NCBI RefSeq assembly: GCF_029632765.1
Contig: NZ_CP121247.1
Coordinates: 558,001-622,000 of the forward strand
Source of the DNA: Arcanobacterium wilhelmae
GTDB lineage: Bacteria; Actinomycetota; Actinomycetes; Actinomycetales; Actinomycetaceae
DNA length: 64,000 bases
Direction: 5' to 3'
Positions 10,598 through 19,684 of this stretch are shown here, one piece after another (the first letter of the stretch is position 1; each line of letters opens with the position of its first letter). The notes under the pieces are model-generated. The model did not search any database. It saw only the letters and a list, made by a program, of their open reading frames with translations, and had not been told where the DNA came from. Both the position numbers and the translations under genes were made by a program.

Positions 10598-10783
10598 ATG
10601 GCGAAAACGTCTCTGAAGGTAAAGGCTGCTCGTAAGCCGAAGTTTGCTGTTCGTGCCTACACGCGCTGCCAGCGCTGCGGTCGTCCGCACTCGGTGTACC
10701 GCAAGTTTGGCCTGTGCCGTGTGTGCCTGCGCGAGATGGCCCTTGCGGGCGAGCTCCCGGGCGTGAAGAAGTCCAGCTGGTAA
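10598..10783 (+). CDS. rpsZ: 30S ribosomal protein S14, zinc-binding type
   Basis: S14 (uS14) is in the 30S head. This is the short, zinc-ribbon (C+) form of 61 residues with Cys24, Cys27, Cys40 and Cys43 in two CxxC pairs. Actinobacteria often keep a longer zinc-free paralogue elsewhere for zinc limitation; none lies in this window. It is two bases downstream of rplE. Confidence 0.97.
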   Translation: MAKTSLKVKAARKPKFAVRAYTRCQRCGRPHSVYRKFGLCRVCLREMALAGELPGVKKSSW

Positions 10784-10838
10784 GAAACTACGTCGTAGGT
10801 CCATCGGGGAAACCACGACGAGGAAGGGCAAAAGCCCA

Positions 10839-11237
10839 ATGTCTATGACAGACCCAATTGCAGATATGCTCACGCGTCTGCGCAACGCCAATTCGGCGTT
10901 CCACGAGTCGGTGTCGATGCCGTACTCGAAGATGAAGGCCAACATCGCCTCGATTCTCGAGCGTGAAGGCTACATCGCCAAGTTCGAGGTGGAGGAGGCG
11001 AAGGTCGGCAAGACCCTCACCCTCACCCTCAAGTACGGTTCGGGCCGCGAGCGTGCGCTCGCCGGTTTGCGTCGTATCTCGAAGCCGGGTCTTCGCGTTT
11101 ACGCGAAGTCCACCAATCTCCCTCAGGTCCTCGGCGGCCTCGGCGTTGCGATTCTTTCGACGTCGTCTGGCCTTCTGACCGACCGTGAGGCCAAGGACAA
11201 GGGCGTAGGCGGGGAAGTCCTCGCTTACATCTGGTAA
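10839..11237 (+). CDS. rpsH: 30S ribosomal protein S8
   Basis: S8 (uS8) binds helix 21 of 16S rRNA and in E. coli represses the spc operon. The 132-residue protein starts [25 protein letters not shown] and ends with a typical [19 protein letters not shown] precedes the ATG. A 55-base gap separates it from rpsZ. Confidence 0.97.
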   Translation: MSMTDPIADMLTRLRNANSAFHESVSMPYSKMKANIASILEREGYIAKFEVEEAKVGKTLTLTLKYGSGRERALAGLRRISKPGLRVYAKSTNLPQVLGGLGVAILSTSSGLLTDREAKDKGVGGEVLAYIW

Positions 11238-11252
11238 GGAAGGAGTTAAACA

Positions 11253-11789
11253 ATGTCTCGTATTGGTAAGCTCCCCGTTGCCGTCCCGGCTGGCGTTGAG
11301 GTGAAGATTGACGGCCGTACCGTTTCGGTGAAGGGCCCGAAGGGTGAACTCACCCACGGGGTCCCCGAGCCGATTGAAGTTGCTCTCGAGGACGGTCAGA
11401 TTGTCGTGACCCGACCGAACGATGAGCGTGTTTCGCGTTCGTTGCACGGTCTGACCCGTACTCTGCTGAACAACAACGTTATCGGCGTTACTGAGGGCTA
11501 CACGAAGGCTCTCGAGATCGTCGGTACTGGTTACCGCGTTGTCGCCAAGGGTAAGGACCTCGAGTTCTCGCTCGGCTACTCGCACACGATCCTCGTTGAG
11601 GCTCCGGAAGGTATCACCTTCCAGGTCGAAGGCCCGACGAAGTTCTCAGTGAGCGGCATCAACAAGCAGCAGGTGGGCGAAATCGCTGCCCGTATCCGCA
11701 AGCTTCGCAAGCCTGAACCCTACAAGGGTAAGGGCGTCAAGTACGCCGGTGAGCAGATCCGCCGCAAGGCTGGAAAGGCTGGTAAGTGA
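11253..11789 (+). CDS. rplF: 50S ribosomal protein L6
   Basis: L6 (uL6) binds near the sarcin-ricin loop. The 178-residue protein has the duplicated L6 fold and the C-terminal [25 protein letters not shown] signature. AAGGAAGGAG precedes the ATG. Its TGA overlaps the start of rplR. Confidence 0.97.
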   Translation: MSRIGKLPVAVPAGVEVKIDGRTVSVKGPKGELTHGVPEPIEVALEDGQIVVTRPNDERVSRSLHGLTRTLLNNNVIGVTEGYTKALEIVGTGYRVVAKGKDLEFSLGYSHTILVEAPEGITFQVEGPTKFSVSGINKQQVGEIAARIRKLRKPEPYKGKGVKYAGEQIRRKAGKAGK

Positions 11790-12160
11790 TGGCAGTATCA
11801 ATCAAGGGCAAGGGCAAGTTCGTTGCTCGCGCACGTCGCCACATGCGCCTGCGCAAGCGCATCTCGGGTACCACCGAGCGTCCCCGTCTCGTCGTCACTC
11901 GCTCCAACCGCCATATGGTTGCGCAGATCATCGACGACACCGTGGGCCGCACCCTGGTGGCTGCTTCCACCCTCGAAGCCGAGCTCCGCTCGGGCAACGA
12001 GAACAAGGTGGACAAGGCGCGCAAGGTTGGCGAACTGATCGCCAAGCGCGCCACCGAGGCCGGAATTACCGCAGTGGTCTTCGACCGCGGCGGTAACAAG
12101 TACCATGGTCGCGTTGCTGCGGTTGCCGATGGCGCCCGCGACGGCGGACTGACCCTGTAA
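11789..12160 (+). CDS. rplR: 50S ribosomal protein L18
   Basis: L18 (uL18) is a 5S rRNA-binding protein. I start it at the ATG at 11789, which overlaps the rplF TGA by one base; a GTG three bases earlier is also possible. The 123-residue product has [36 protein letters not shown] and ends in [26 protein letters not shown], the family consensus. Confidence 0.96.
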   Translation: MAVSIKGKGKFVARARRHMRLRKRISGTTERPRLVVTRSNRHMVAQIIDDTVGRTLVAASTLEAELRSGNENKVDKARKVGELIAKRATEAGITAVVFDRGGNKYHGRVAAVADGARDGGLTL

Positions 12161-12182
12161 GGCTAAGCGAGAGGATAAAGAC

Positions 12183-12875
12183 ATGGCTGCAGAGCAGCAT
12201 GAAGCGAACGGCACCGGGCGCGATCAGCGCCAGGGCCGCCGCGGTGGCCGCAACAATGACCGCCGCAACGATCGCCGCGCCGAAGAGAAGAACCCGTACA
12301 TCGAGCGCGTTGTGACCATTAACCGCGTGGCGAAGACCGTCAAGGGCGGTCGCCGTATGTCTTTCACCGCTCTTGTGGTGGTAGGCGACGGTAACGGCAC
12401 TGTGGGTGTTGGTTACGGCAAGGCTAAGGAAGTTCCCGCGGCTATTGCCAAGGGCACCGAGGAAGCTAAGAAGAACTTCTTCAAGGTTCCGCGCCTGGGC
12501 ACCACCATCCCGCACGTTGTGCAGGGTGAGGACGCCGCTGGTGTGGTTCTCCTTCGTCCGGCTTCCCAGGGTACCGGCGTTATTGCCGGTGGTCCGGTCC
12601 GTGCGATCATGGAGGCCGCAGGCATCCACAACGTACTGAGCAAGTCGCTCGGTTCCTCCAACGCGATCAACATCGTGCGCGGAACCATCGCGGCTCTGAA
12701 GAAGCTCGAGCAGCCTGAGGCTGTGGCCGCACGCCGCGGCCTCCCGCTTGAGCGCGTGGCGCCGGCTGCGATGCTTCGCGCTCGTGCCGAGTTCGAGAAG
12801 AAGGCTCGTGAGGATGCTGAGGCCGCCGAGGCCGCAGCTGAGAACGAGGCCGCAGCAGCAGGAGTTGGTGCGTGA
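12183..12875 (+). CDS. rpsE: 30S ribosomal protein S5 with extended termini
   Basis: S5 (uS5) is at the mRNA entry channel and acts in decoding fidelity. The core (residues about 40-200) contains [22 protein letters not shown] and [19 protein letters not shown]. The first 40 residues are a basic Arg/Asn-rich extension and the last 30 an Ala/Glu-rich tail, giving 230 residues against about 165 in E. coli. Such extensions are usual in actinobacterial S5. Confidence 0.97.
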   Translation: MAAEQHEANGTGRDQRQGRRGGRNNDRRNDRRAEEKNPYIERVVTINRVAKTVKGGRRMSFTALVVVGDGNGTVGVGYGKAKEVPAAIAKGTEEAKKNFFKVPRLGTTIPHVVQGEDAAGVVLLRPASQGTGVIAGGPVRAIMEAAGIHNVLSKSLGSSNAINIVRGTIAALKKLEQPEAVAARRGLPLERVAPAAMLRARAEFEKKAREDAEAAEAAAENEAAAAGVGA

Positions 12876-13054
12876 TGAAGCTTCAGATTACTCAGGTTAA
12901 GGGCCTCGTCGGCTCGAAGTTGAATCAGAAGGAAACCATGAAGACCCTCGGTCTTCGCAAGATTCACCAGACGGTGGTCCGCGAAGATACGCCGGCGGTC
13001 CGCGGCATGATCCGCGCAGTGGCACACCTCGTTGAAGTGGAGGAGGTTGACTGA
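12875..13054 (+). CDS. rpmD: 50S ribosomal protein L30
   Basis: L30 (uL30) is a small 50S protein absent from some bacterial groups. The 59-residue product, [20 protein letters not shown] onward, has the [23 protein letters not shown] consensus. The ATG at 12875 overlaps the rpsE stop, and its own TGA overlaps the rplO ATG by one base. Confidence 0.97.
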   Translation: MKLQITQVKGLVGSKLNQKETMKTLGLRKIHQTVVREDTPAVRGMIRAVAHLVEVEEVD

Positions 13055-13515
13055 TGGCAGAGCAGAACGAAGGCAAGGTCCTGAAGGTTCACGATCTCTA
13101 CCCGGCACCGGGCTCCAAGAAGGCTCGCACCCGCGTTGGTCGTGGTGAGGGCTCGAAGGGCAAGACCGCTGGTCGTGGTACCAAGGGTACGAAGGCTCGT
13201 TACCAGGTTCGCCCGGGCTTCGAAGGTGGCCAGATGCCAATGCATATGCGCCTGCCGAAGCTGCGTGGCTTCAAGAACCCGGCTCGCGTTGAGTACCAGG
13301 TCGTGAATGTTTCGGCGCTGAACGATCTCTTCCCGAAGGGCGGAGACGTCACCGTTGAGCAGCTCGTGGAGCTGGGTGCTGTCCGTGACGGCCACCTGGT
13401 GAAGGTGCTTGGCAACGGCGATCTGTCGGTGAAGGTGAACGTGACCGTTGACGCTTGGTCTGCTTCTGCAAAGGAGAAGATCGAGGCGGCTGGCGGTTCC
13501 GTGAACGCTCGCTGA
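13054..13515 (+). CDS. rplO: 50S ribosomal protein L15
   Basis: L15 (uL15) is a late 50S assembly protein. The 153-residue sequence has [36 protein letters not shown] and the [20 protein letters not shown] core. It is the last gene before a strong terminator, so secY is transcribed separately here rather than as the distal part of a continuous spc operon. Confidence 0.97.
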   Translation: MAEQNEGKVLKVHDLYPAPGSKKARTRVGRGEGSKGKTAGRGTKGTKARYQVRPGFEGGQMPMHMRLPKLRGFKNPARVEYQVVNVSALNDLFPKGGDVTVEQLVELGAVRDGHLVKVLGNGDLSVKVNVTVDAWSASAKEKIEAAGGSVNAR

Positions 13516-13527
13516 TCGTGATATTTT

Positions 13528-13568
13528 CGGTGGGGCTCGCGCTTGTGCGCGAGCCCCACCGTCATTTT
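13528..13568 (+). terminator. Terminator after rplO
   Basis: A 15-bp perfect GC-rich stem (13528-13542 with 13547-13561) with a TTGT loop is followed by TCATTTTCC. It separates the ribosomal block from secY. Confidence 0.9.
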
Positions 13569-13648
13569 CCTGCGCGGTTTTTATTGTGTTGTACGTGATC
13601 TACGCCAAGCAATCAGCCAAATTCCGTGTGCATTTGGTGGTGTGCGGG

Positions 13649-13654
13649 TATAGT
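13649..13654 (+). promoter_or_regulatory. Candidate -10 element of the secY promoter
   Basis: TATAGT at 13649-13654 lies about 70 bases before secY, downstream of the rplO terminator where a promoter is required. No good -35 is visible. A short hairpin (TGGCGC/GCGCCA) follows in the leader. Confidence 0.5.
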
Positions 13655-13724
13655 CTTTTCTTGGCGCTTTGTGCGCCATTGTCGAGCTCCCGCCACGCGT
13701 GGCCACAATCCAGGAGGAGATTTC

Positions 13725-15014
13725 TTGTTTAAAGCGCTAGTGTCTGCATTCCGCACGCCGGATCTGCGGCGAAAGCTGCTGATCACGATCCTCATCATGG
13801 TGATCTACCGCTTCGGCACTTACGTGCCTGCGCCGTACGTCTCGTATAAGAACGTTGAGGCGTGCTTGAGCCAGCAGGGCACGGCGGATCTCCTTGCGAT
13901 GATGAATATCTTCGCTGGCGGCGGCCTTTTGAAGCTCTCGGTTTTGGCGCTGGGCATCATGCCCTACATTACGTCGTCAATTATTGTTCAGTTGATGCGT
14001 GTGGTGATCCCACGCTTTGAAGAGCTTCATAAGGAAGGCCAGACGGGCCAGAACAAGTTGACCGAGTACACCCGTTATCTCACCGTCTTCCTGGCGATTG
14101 TGCAGTCCTCGGTCTTTGCCTCCGTGGCGGCCTCCGGCCAGCTCTTTGTCGGATGCCAGCTTCCCGTGGTTCCAGGCTCAACCCCGTTCCGCCTCCTCAT
14201 CATCATTCTTGCAATGACCGCGGGTACGACACTCGTGATGTGGCTCGCTGAAGTGATCACGGAGCGCGGTATCGGCAATGGTATGTCTCTTCTGATCTTC
14301 ACCGGCATCGCCGCGAACTTCCCGGCGCTGCTCGGTCAGGTCTACCAGGGTAACGGCGGAGTGACCTGGATGGTCCTCGTTCTCGCGATGTTCCTTGCGA
14401 TCACCGCAGTCGTGGTCTATGTCGAGTCGTGCCAGCGCCGCATCCCGGTGCAGTACGCGAAGCGCGTGATTGGTCGACGTACCTATGGTGGTACTTCCAC
14501 GTACATTCCGATCAAGATCAACATGGCAAACGTGATCCCGGTGATCTTCGCGTCCTCGATTCTTTCACTGCCTCAGATGATTGCGCAGTTCGGCAACCCG
14601 AATTCCACCTGGGTTGCTTGGGTGCACAACAACTTCACCTACCAGTCGTTCTGGTACATCTTCACCTACGTTGTGCTGATCATCTTCTTCTCGTTCTTCT
14701 ACACGTCGATTACCTTCAATCCGGAGGAGATTTCGGACAACATGAAGCGCTACGGTGGCTTCATTCCGGGCATTCGCGCGGGTGCACCGACTGCCGATTA
14801 CTTGCGCTACGTTGTGCGCCGAATTAATTGGGTCGGCGCGATCTATCTTGCGATCGTTGCGCTGATCCCGCAGATCGTGTTTGCCCGTATGGGCGTTCAG
14901 GGTGCCGCGTTCGGTGGCACGTCAATCATCATTCTCGTTGGAGTGGGCCTGCAGACCGTGAAGGACATCAACGCCCAGCTCCAGCAGCGTCACTACGAAG
15001 GATTCTTGCGATGA
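13725..15014 (+). CDS. secY: Preprotein translocase channel subunit SecY
   Basis: SecY forms the protein-conducting channel of the inner membrane. I chose the TTG at 13725: AGGAGGAGA at 13712-13720 lies just upstream and the product starts FKALVSAFRTPDLRRKLLITI, the actinobacterial SecY N-terminus. It has 429 residues and about ten hydrophobic segments; the cytosolic stretch YAKRVIGRRTYGGTSTYIPIK is the conserved loop before TM7. Its TGA overlaps the ATG of adk. Confidence 0.97.
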   Translation: MFKALVSAFRTPDLRRKLLITILIMVIYRFGTYVPAPYVSYKNVEACLSQQGTADLLAMMNIFAGGGLLKLSVLALGIMPYITSSIIVQLMRVVIPRFEELHKEGQTGQNKLTEYTRYLTVFLAIVQSSVFASVAASGQLFVGCQLPVVPGSTPFRLLIIILAMTAGTTLVMWLAEVITERGIGNGMSLLIFTGIAANFPALLGQVYQGNGGVTWMVLVLAMFLAITAVVVYVESCQRRIPVQYAKRVIGRRTYGGTSTYIPIKINMANVIPVIFASSILSLPQMIAQFGNPNSTWVAWVHNNFTYQSFWYIFTYVVLIIFFSFFYTSITFNPEEISDNMKRYGGFIPGIRAGAPTADYLRYVVRRINWVGAIYLAIVALIPQIVFARMGVQGAAFGGTSIIILVGVGLQTVKDINAQLQQRHYEGFLR

Positions 15015-15586
15015 CTCGTCTTATTCTCGTTGGCCCGCCCGGAGCAGGGAAGGGAACTCAGGCCGCGTTCATTTCCGAAGCGCTCGACGTCCCGGCGATC
15101 TCGACCGGCGCGATCTTCCGAAAGAACATGTCCGAGGGTACGGAACTGGGGAAGAAGGCGCAGGAGTACACCTCGAAAGGTAATCTTGTCCCGGACGAGA
15201 TCACCGATGCAATGGTTCGCGATCGTCTGGCTCAGCCGGATGCGGCAAACGGCTTCCTACTCGATGGATACCCGCGTAACCTCGCCCAGGTTGATGCACT
15301 CGATGCGATGCTTGCTGAGAAAGGCGAAGCGATCGACGTCGTCGTCGAGATTACGATCCCCGATGAAGATATTGTCGGCCGCCTGCTGAACCGCGCGCAG
15401 CTCGAGGGCCGTGCGGACGATACGGAAGACGTGATTAAGCACCGCATTGAGGTCTACCACGCCGAAACCGCGCCGCTGGTTGAAGTTTACGACAAGCGCG
15501 GTCTGGTGCTAGCGGTGGATGGCAACGGCACCATCGGCGAAGTCACCGAGCGCATCCTGAAGGCCCTGAAAGAGCGTCTTTCCTGA
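15011..15586 (+). CDS. adk: Adenylate kinase, short form
   Basis: Adk catalyses ATP + AMP to 2 ADP. The P-loop GPPGAGKGT is at residues 8-16, the AMP-binding STGAIFRKNMSEG follows, and FLLDGYPRN contains the invariant arginine. At 191 residues it is the short form with a minimal LID, without the zinc-binding insert. The ATG overlaps the secY stop (ATGA) and its own TGA overlaps map by one base; secY-adk-map is a coupled unit. Confidence 0.97.
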   Translation: MTRLILVGPPGAGKGTQAAFISEALDVPAISTGAIFRKNMSEGTELGKKAQEYTSKGNLVPDEITDAMVRDRLAQPDAANGFLLDGYPRNLAQVDALDAMLAEKGEAIDVVVEITIPDEDIVGRLLNRAQLEGRADDTEDVIKHRIEVYHAETAPLVEVYDKRGLVLAVDGNGTIGEVTERILKALKERLS

Positions 15587-16425
15587 TGCGTATTCGCGAC
15601 AAGCTTGAATATAAGACGAATGACCAGTTTCGCGCGATGCGCGAGGCTGGTCTCGTCGTTGCCGAGATTCACACAGCCCTTCGTGAAAACGTCAGAGCTG
15701 GAGTGACGACGAAGGAGATGGACGACGTCGCTCTCGCGGTTCTCGAGAAGGCGGGCGTGAAGTCGAACTTCTATGGTTACTACGGTTACCCAGCGCAGAC
15801 CTGCATCTCGGTGAACTCGACCATCGTTCATGGCATACCCAACGATTACGTGCTTCAGCCGGGCGATCTCGTCTCGTTCGACTGTGGCGCTGTGGTCAAC
15901 GGGTGGCATGGCGACGCGGCGTTTTCAGTGGTGCTTCCGGGCGGCGATCCGAAGGTGCGGGCAGGGCGCGAGCGCCTGTGCGCGCAAACGGAAGAGTCCA
16001 TGTGGGTCGGTATTGCTGCGATGGCGCAGGGGCGTTTCGTCGGGGATATCGGCGAGGCGATTGATGACTATGTGATGTCGATCCCGGCGTCGGAGCGTCC
16101 GGATATTGTCCTCGACTATGTGGGTCATGGGATCGGTACCGCGATGCACCTTGCGCCCGATGTTCCCAATTACAACTCAGGGGAGCGGGGCCCGCGCCTC
16201 AAGCCAGGAATGGCGCTGTGTATCGAGCCGATGCTCACCGCCGGCAAACAGGACAACAAAACGCTAGCTGACGACTGGACTGTCGTGACGATCGACGGCA
16301 AGGATGCGTGCCATTGGGAGCATGAAGTTGTGCTCCACGAGGGCGGCATCTGGGTGATCACGGCGCCCGACGGCGGTGCGAGCGAGCTGGCACGCTTCGG
16401 CGTCACGGTGGCGCCGCTCGGCTAA
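15586..16425 (+). CDS. map: Type I methionine aminopeptidase
   Basis: MetAP removes the initiator methionine from nascent proteins. In this 279-residue pita-bread enzyme the substrate histidine is His82 (STIVHGIP). The five metal ligands appear as Asp99, Asp110, His181, Glu214 and Glu245. It lacks the N-terminal zinc-finger extension of the longer actinobacterial MetAP. The gene is the last of the secY-adk-map unit. Confidence 0.96.
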   Translation: MRIRDKLEYKTNDQFRAMREAGLVVAEIHTALRENVRAGVTTKEMDDVALAVLEKAGVKSNFYGYYGYPAQTCISVNSTIVHGIPNDYVLQPGDLVSFDCGAVVNGWHGDAAFSVVLPGGDPKVRAGRERLCAQTEESMWVGIAAMAQGRFVGDIGEAIDDYVMSIPASERPDIVLDYVGHGIGTAMHLAPDVPNYNSGERGPRLKPGMALCIEPMLTAGKQDNKTLADDWTVVTIDGKDACHWEHEVVLHEGGIWVITAPDGGASELARFGVTVAPLG

Positions 16426-16437
16426 GCGCGAGCGGTC

Positions 16438-16472
16438 AAATCGGGCGGCGGATTTCCCGCCGCCCGATTTTG
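16438..16472 (+). terminator. Terminator after map
   Basis: A 14-bp perfect stem (16438-16451 with 16457-16470) with a five-base loop ends in TTTT (16468-16471), partly within the stem. Confidence 0.88.
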
Positions 16473-16576
16473 CTATCAACAAGACAACCGGGCACCTGTC
16501 CGAAGCTCGTGGCTCCGGCGTCGGCGTCGGTCGTCCACGCCGTTTCGTAAGTGACGTGCTCCACCGGAATCTCGCT

Positions 16577-16634
16577 TTTCAAAATACTGTCGCCAGGCGT
16601 AGACTTTTCTATTGGTGCATTCTGCGTGCAGAAT
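16577..16634 (+). promoter_or_regulatory. Candidate infA promoter and leader hairpin
   Basis: TAGACT at 16600-16605 is a good -10; the -35 candidate (TTTCAA, 16577-16582, 17-base spacer) is weak. A 7-bp hairpin (16619-16625 with 16628-16634) follows in the leader, about 55 bases before infA. Position after the map terminator supports a promoter here. Confidence 0.45.
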
Positions 16635-16688
16635 CACTCGTCACCCCGCCGGGGTGGCGCCGAATTGCAATCAACGTAAGCGGAGAAA

Positions 16689-16910
16689 ATGGCGAAAAAA
16701 GAAGGCGTCATCGAGGTAGAAGGCACGGTCGTTGAGGCCCTGCCGAATGCGATGTTTCGAGTCGAGTTGGAGAACGGGCACGTTGTGCTCGCTCACATTT
16801 CTGGCAAGATGCGCCAGCACTACATCAAGATCCTTCAAGAGGACCGCGTGGTCGTGGAGATGACTCCCTACGATCTCTCTCGTGGCCGCATCGTCTACCG
16901 CTACAAGTAA
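16689..16910 (+). CDS. infA: Translation initiation factor IF-1
   Basis: IF-1 occupies the 30S A site during initiation. The 73-residue OB-fold protein starts [27 protein letters not shown] and ends [12 protein letters not shown], near the bacterial consensus. CGGAG precedes the ATG. It opens the infA-rpmJ-rpsM-rpsK unit. Confidence 0.98.
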   Translation: MAKKEGVIEVEGTVVEALPNAMFRVELENGHVVLAHISGKMRQHYIKILQEDRVVVEMTPYDLSRGRIVYRYK

Positions 16911-16949
16911 AACTCCGCCCTTTCGGGTGGGCAAGGAAGAACGACAACT

Positions 16950-17063
16950 ATGAAGGTCAAGCCGTCTGTTAAGAAGATCTGCGAAAACTGCAAGATCATT
17001 CGCCGGCATGGTCGCGTCATGGTCATCTGCGACAATCCGCGACACAAGCAGCGTCAGGGCTGA
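16950..17063 (+). CDS. rpmJ: 50S ribosomal protein L36, zinc-binding type
   Basis: L36 (bL36) is the smallest 50S protein. The 37-residue product [20 protein letters not shown] onward has the zinc ligands Cys11, Cys14, Cys27 and His32. AAGGAAGAAC precedes the ATG. It lies 39 bases after infA and before rpsM, the standard order. Confidence 0.97.
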   Translation: MKVKPSVKKICENCKIIRRHGRVMVICDNPRHKQRQG

Positions 17064-17177
17064 AACTGACATTTTGAAAGAGACATTGCAGGCGAAAGCC
17101 AACCCTCGGTCCGAAGGCCGGGGCCCGCAAGGGAAGCAATGTTCCACACCTTCGGAAGAAAAATAGGAGCCAACATA

Positions 17178-17546
17178 ATGGCACGTCTCTCTGGAGTTGA
17201 TCTCCCTCGCGAAAAGCGTATCGAGGTTGCTCTCACCTACATTTTCGGCATTGGACACACCCGCGCGGTTGAGACCCTCGCCGCCACCGGTGTCAACCCT
17301 GATACCCGCGTCAAGGACCTCACTGAGGATGACCTCGTCAAGCTGAAGAATCACATCGACGAGTCCTACAAGGTCGAAGGCGATCTTCGACGTGAGATCC
17401 AGGCGGACATCCGCCGCAAGATCGAAATCGGTTCTTACCAGGGCCGCCGTCACCGCATGGGCCTTCCGGTTCACGGTCAGCGCACGAAGACCAACGCTCG
17501 TACCCGCAAGGGCCCGAAGCGTACGGTTGCGGGTAAGAAGAAGTAG
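17178..17546 (+). CDS. rpsM: 30S ribosomal protein S13
   Basis: S13 (uS13) is in the 30S head and contacts P-site tRNA. I start it at the ATG at 17178, giving [21 protein letters not shown]. The longer frame from 17139 has no homology. The 122-residue protein contains the helix-two-turn-helix and the basic C-terminal tail [23 protein letters not shown] lies upstream. Confidence 0.97.
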   Translation: MARLSGVDLPREKRIEVALTYIFGIGHTRAVETLAATGVNPDTRVKDLTEDDLVKLKNHIDESYKVEGDLRREIQADIRRKIEIGSYQGRRHRMGLPVHGQRTKTNARTRKGPKRTVAGKKK

Positions 17547-17596
17547 TAGTTTTCGCGTTTTAGCGAGAATCGACGATATTCAGGAGTATTGAAAAA

Positions 17597-17989
17597 ATGC
17601 CACCAAAGTCTCAGAACCGGTCGCGCCGCAACCTGCGTAAGAACGTCGGCAACGGCCAGGCTCATATCAAGTCCACCTTCAACAACACGATCGTGTCGAT
17701 CACGGACACCAAGGGTGAGGTTATCGCCCAGGCGTCGTCGGGCATGGTCGGCTTCAAGGGCTCGCGTAAGTCCACGCCGTACGCTGCTCAGCTCGCCGCT
17801 GAGAATGCCGCACGCCGCGCGATTGAGCAGGGCGTGAAGAAGGTTGACGTGTTCGTTAAGGGCCCGGGTTCGGGCCGTGAGACCGCCATTCGTTCGCTGA
17901 CCGCCGCTGGCCTCGAAGTGACCTCGATCTCCGACGTCACGCCGCAGGCTCACAACGGCGTTCGCCCGCCCAAGCGCCGTCGCGTTTGA
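17597..17989 (+). CDS. rpsK: 30S ribosomal protein S11
   Basis: S11 (uS11) forms part of the 30S platform. The 130-residue product includes [44 protein letters not shown] and the PPKRRRV end. AGGAG at 17582-17586 precedes the ATG. The next gene is rpoA; rpsD, which often lies between them, is absent. Confidence 0.97.
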   Translation: MPPKSQNRSRRNLRKNVGNGQAHIKSTFNNTIVSITDTKGEVIAQASSGMVGFKGSRKSTPYAAQLAAENAARRAIEQGVKKVDVFVKGPGSGRETAIRSLTAAGLEVTSISDVTPQAHNGVRPPKRRRV

Positions 17990-18057
17990 TCCAAAGGCCA
18001 CCTGGCCTTTCCTCGGCGGCATCGCCGCCAACTCATGAGGATCGTTATTAGGCGTCA

Positions 18058-18063
18058 TATAGT
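18058..18063 (+). promoter_or_regulatory. Candidate -10 element before rpoA
   Basis: TATAGT at 18058-18063 lies 25 bases before the rpoA start, after two small hairpins (17993-17999 with 18004-18010, and a GGCGGC/GCCGCC pair). No convincing -35 is seen. It may give rpoA-rplQ their own promoter. Confidence 0.35.
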
Positions 18064-18088
18064 GGGCGCCTTGTGAAAGGAAAACATA

Positions 18089-19090
18089 GTGATCATTGAA
18101 CAGCGTCCAGTGCTGCGCGAGGAGCAGCTGTCCGAGACTCGCTCTCGCTTCACGCTTGAGCCGCTTGAGCCGGGCTTCGGATACACGCTTGGCAATTCGC
18201 TTCGTCGCACCCTTCTTTCCTCGATTCCGGGAGCTGCTGTGACCTCCGTCCACATCGACGGTGTGCTTCACGAGTTCTCGACAATCGAAGGCGTGAAGGA
18301 AGACGTCGCTGAGATCATCTTGAATATCAAGGATCTCGTTGTGACTTCCGAGAACGACGAGCCGGTTCAGATGTATCTGCGTAAGGCGGGCCCGGGTCAG
18401 GTTCTGGCTTCGGACATCACTCCGCCCGCTGGCGTGGAGATCCACAACCCGGATCTCGTGCTTGCCACGCTGAACGAGAAGGGCAAGATCGAAGTTGATC
18501 TGACGGTGGAGCGTGGACGCGGCTATGTGTCGGCGTCGCTCAACAAGTCGCCGGACGACGAGATTGGCCGCATCCCGGTCGATTCGATCTACTCGCCTGT
18601 GGTCAAGGTTTCCTACAAGGTTGAGGCGACTCGAGTTGGTCAGCGCACCGACTTCGACAAGCTCGTTGTGGATGTTGAGACGAAGGCCTCAATGCTCCCG
18701 CGCGATGCGTTCGCTTCCGCTGGCAAGACCCTCGTTGAGCTCTTTGGCCTGACCACCGAGCTGAACGAAGAGGTCGAGGGCCTGGAGTTGAAGGAAGCTC
18801 CGGTTGTCGAGACCCAGTCGTCCGACCTCGCCCGCCCGATCACGATTCTCAACCTGCCAGCGCGTTCGCAGAACTGCCTGCAGCGTGAAGGCATCCACAC
18901 GATTGGCGAACTTGTCCAGCGTTCGGAGGCTGATCTCCTCGACATCCGCAACTTCGGTGCGAAGTCGATCGAGGACGTCAAGGACGAGCTTGCAAAGCTC
19001 GACCTCCACCTGAAGGATTCCCCGGCCGGCTTCAACGCTGGTTTCGGTGACGACAACTACGCCATGTTCAGCGACGATTCGCAGGCCTGA
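18089..19090 (+). CDS. rpoA: DNA-directed RNA polymerase alpha subunit
   Basis: RpoA dimerises to nucleate core RNA polymerase and its C-terminal domain contacts UP elements and activators. The 333-residue protein starts at GTG 18089 after GAAAGGAAAAC. The N-terminal domain has [26 protein letters not shown]; the C-terminal domain (about residues 245-315) has the helix-hairpin-helix region [22 protein letters not shown] and the [14 protein letters not shown] segment. It ends with an acidic tail. Confidence 0.98.
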   Translation: MIIEQRPVLREEQLSETRSRFTLEPLEPGFGYTLGNSLRRTLLSSIPGAAVTSVHIDGVLHEFSTIEGVKEDVAEIILNIKDLVVTSENDEPVQMYLRKAGPGQVLASDITPPAGVEIHNPDLVLATLNEKGKIEVDLTVERGRGYVSASLNKSPDDEIGRIPVDSIYSPVVKVSYKVEATRVGQRTDFDKLVVDVETKASMLPRDAFASAGKTLVELFGLTTELNEEVEGLELKEAPVVETQSSDLARPITILNLPARSQNCLQREGIHTIGELVQRSEADLLDIRNFGAKSIEDVKDELAKLDLHLKDSPAGFNAGFGDDNYAMFSDDSQA

Positions 19091-19120
19091 GCCCGCGAGA
19101 AAAACTTTTAGGAGAACATC

Positions 19121-19606
19121 ATGCCGAAGCCCGCAAAGGGTCCCCGCCTGGGAGGATCCCCGGCGAACGAGCGCAAGATCATTGCAAACCTCTGCAAGGC
19201 GCTCATCACCCACGAGTCCGTTGTGACCACCGAGACCCGCGCACGCCGCGTGCGTCCGCACATCGAGAAGCTGATCACGAAGGCGAAGAAGGGTGATACC
19301 CACAACCGTCGTCTCGCGCTTCGCACCCTCGGTGATCGCGAAGTTGCCTACGTCCTGTTCGAGGAGCTTGCTCCGAAGTTCGAGGGCCGCAACGGTGGCT
19401 ACACCCGCATTGTGAAGCTTGCTAACCGCAAGGGCGACAACGCTCCGATGGCCGAGATCTCGCTCGTGACCGAGAAGGTCTCGCCCAAGCCGTCCAAGAA
19501 GAAGGCCGAAGCCGCGAAGGCTGCTGCCGCTCCGGCGAAGGCGGAAAAGTCCGCTGAGTCGTCGGCATCGTCTGAGTCGTCGGCTTCCGCTGAGTCGGCT
19601 GAGTGA
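19121..19606 (+). CDS. rplQ: 50S ribosomal protein L17 with Ala/Lys/Ser tail
   Basis: L17 (bL17) lies near the tunnel exit. Residues 1-120 form the conserved domain ([40 protein letters not shown]). The last 45 residues are low complexity: a Lys/Ala run, then repeated Ser-Glu-Ser-Ser-Ala units. That makes 161 residues against about 127 in E. coli. TAGGAGAACATC precedes the ATG. It ends the alpha block. Confidence 0.97.
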   Translation: MPKPAKGPRLGGSPANERKIIANLCKALITHESVVTTETRARRVRPHIEKLITKAKKGDTHNRRLALRTLGDREVAYVLFEELAPKFEGRNGGYTRIVKLANRKGDNAPMAEISLVTEKVSPKPSKKKAEAAKAAAAPAKAEKSAESSASSESSASAESAE

Positions 19607-19614
19607 TGTAGCGT

Positions 19615-19676
19615 CAGCTCAATATAGGGTGCGGGCCGGAAGGTTTTCCTTCCGGCCCGCACCCTATATTGAGCTG
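19615..19676. terminator. Very long bidirectional hairpin between rplQ and the ROK gene
   Basis: A perfect 29-bp inverted repeat (19615-19643 with 19648-19676) with a TTTT loop sits exactly between the convergent rplQ and ROK-kinase stops. No U-tract follows on either strand, but the position and stability fit a shared terminator. Confidence 0.82.
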
Positions 19677-19684
19677 GGTGATTC

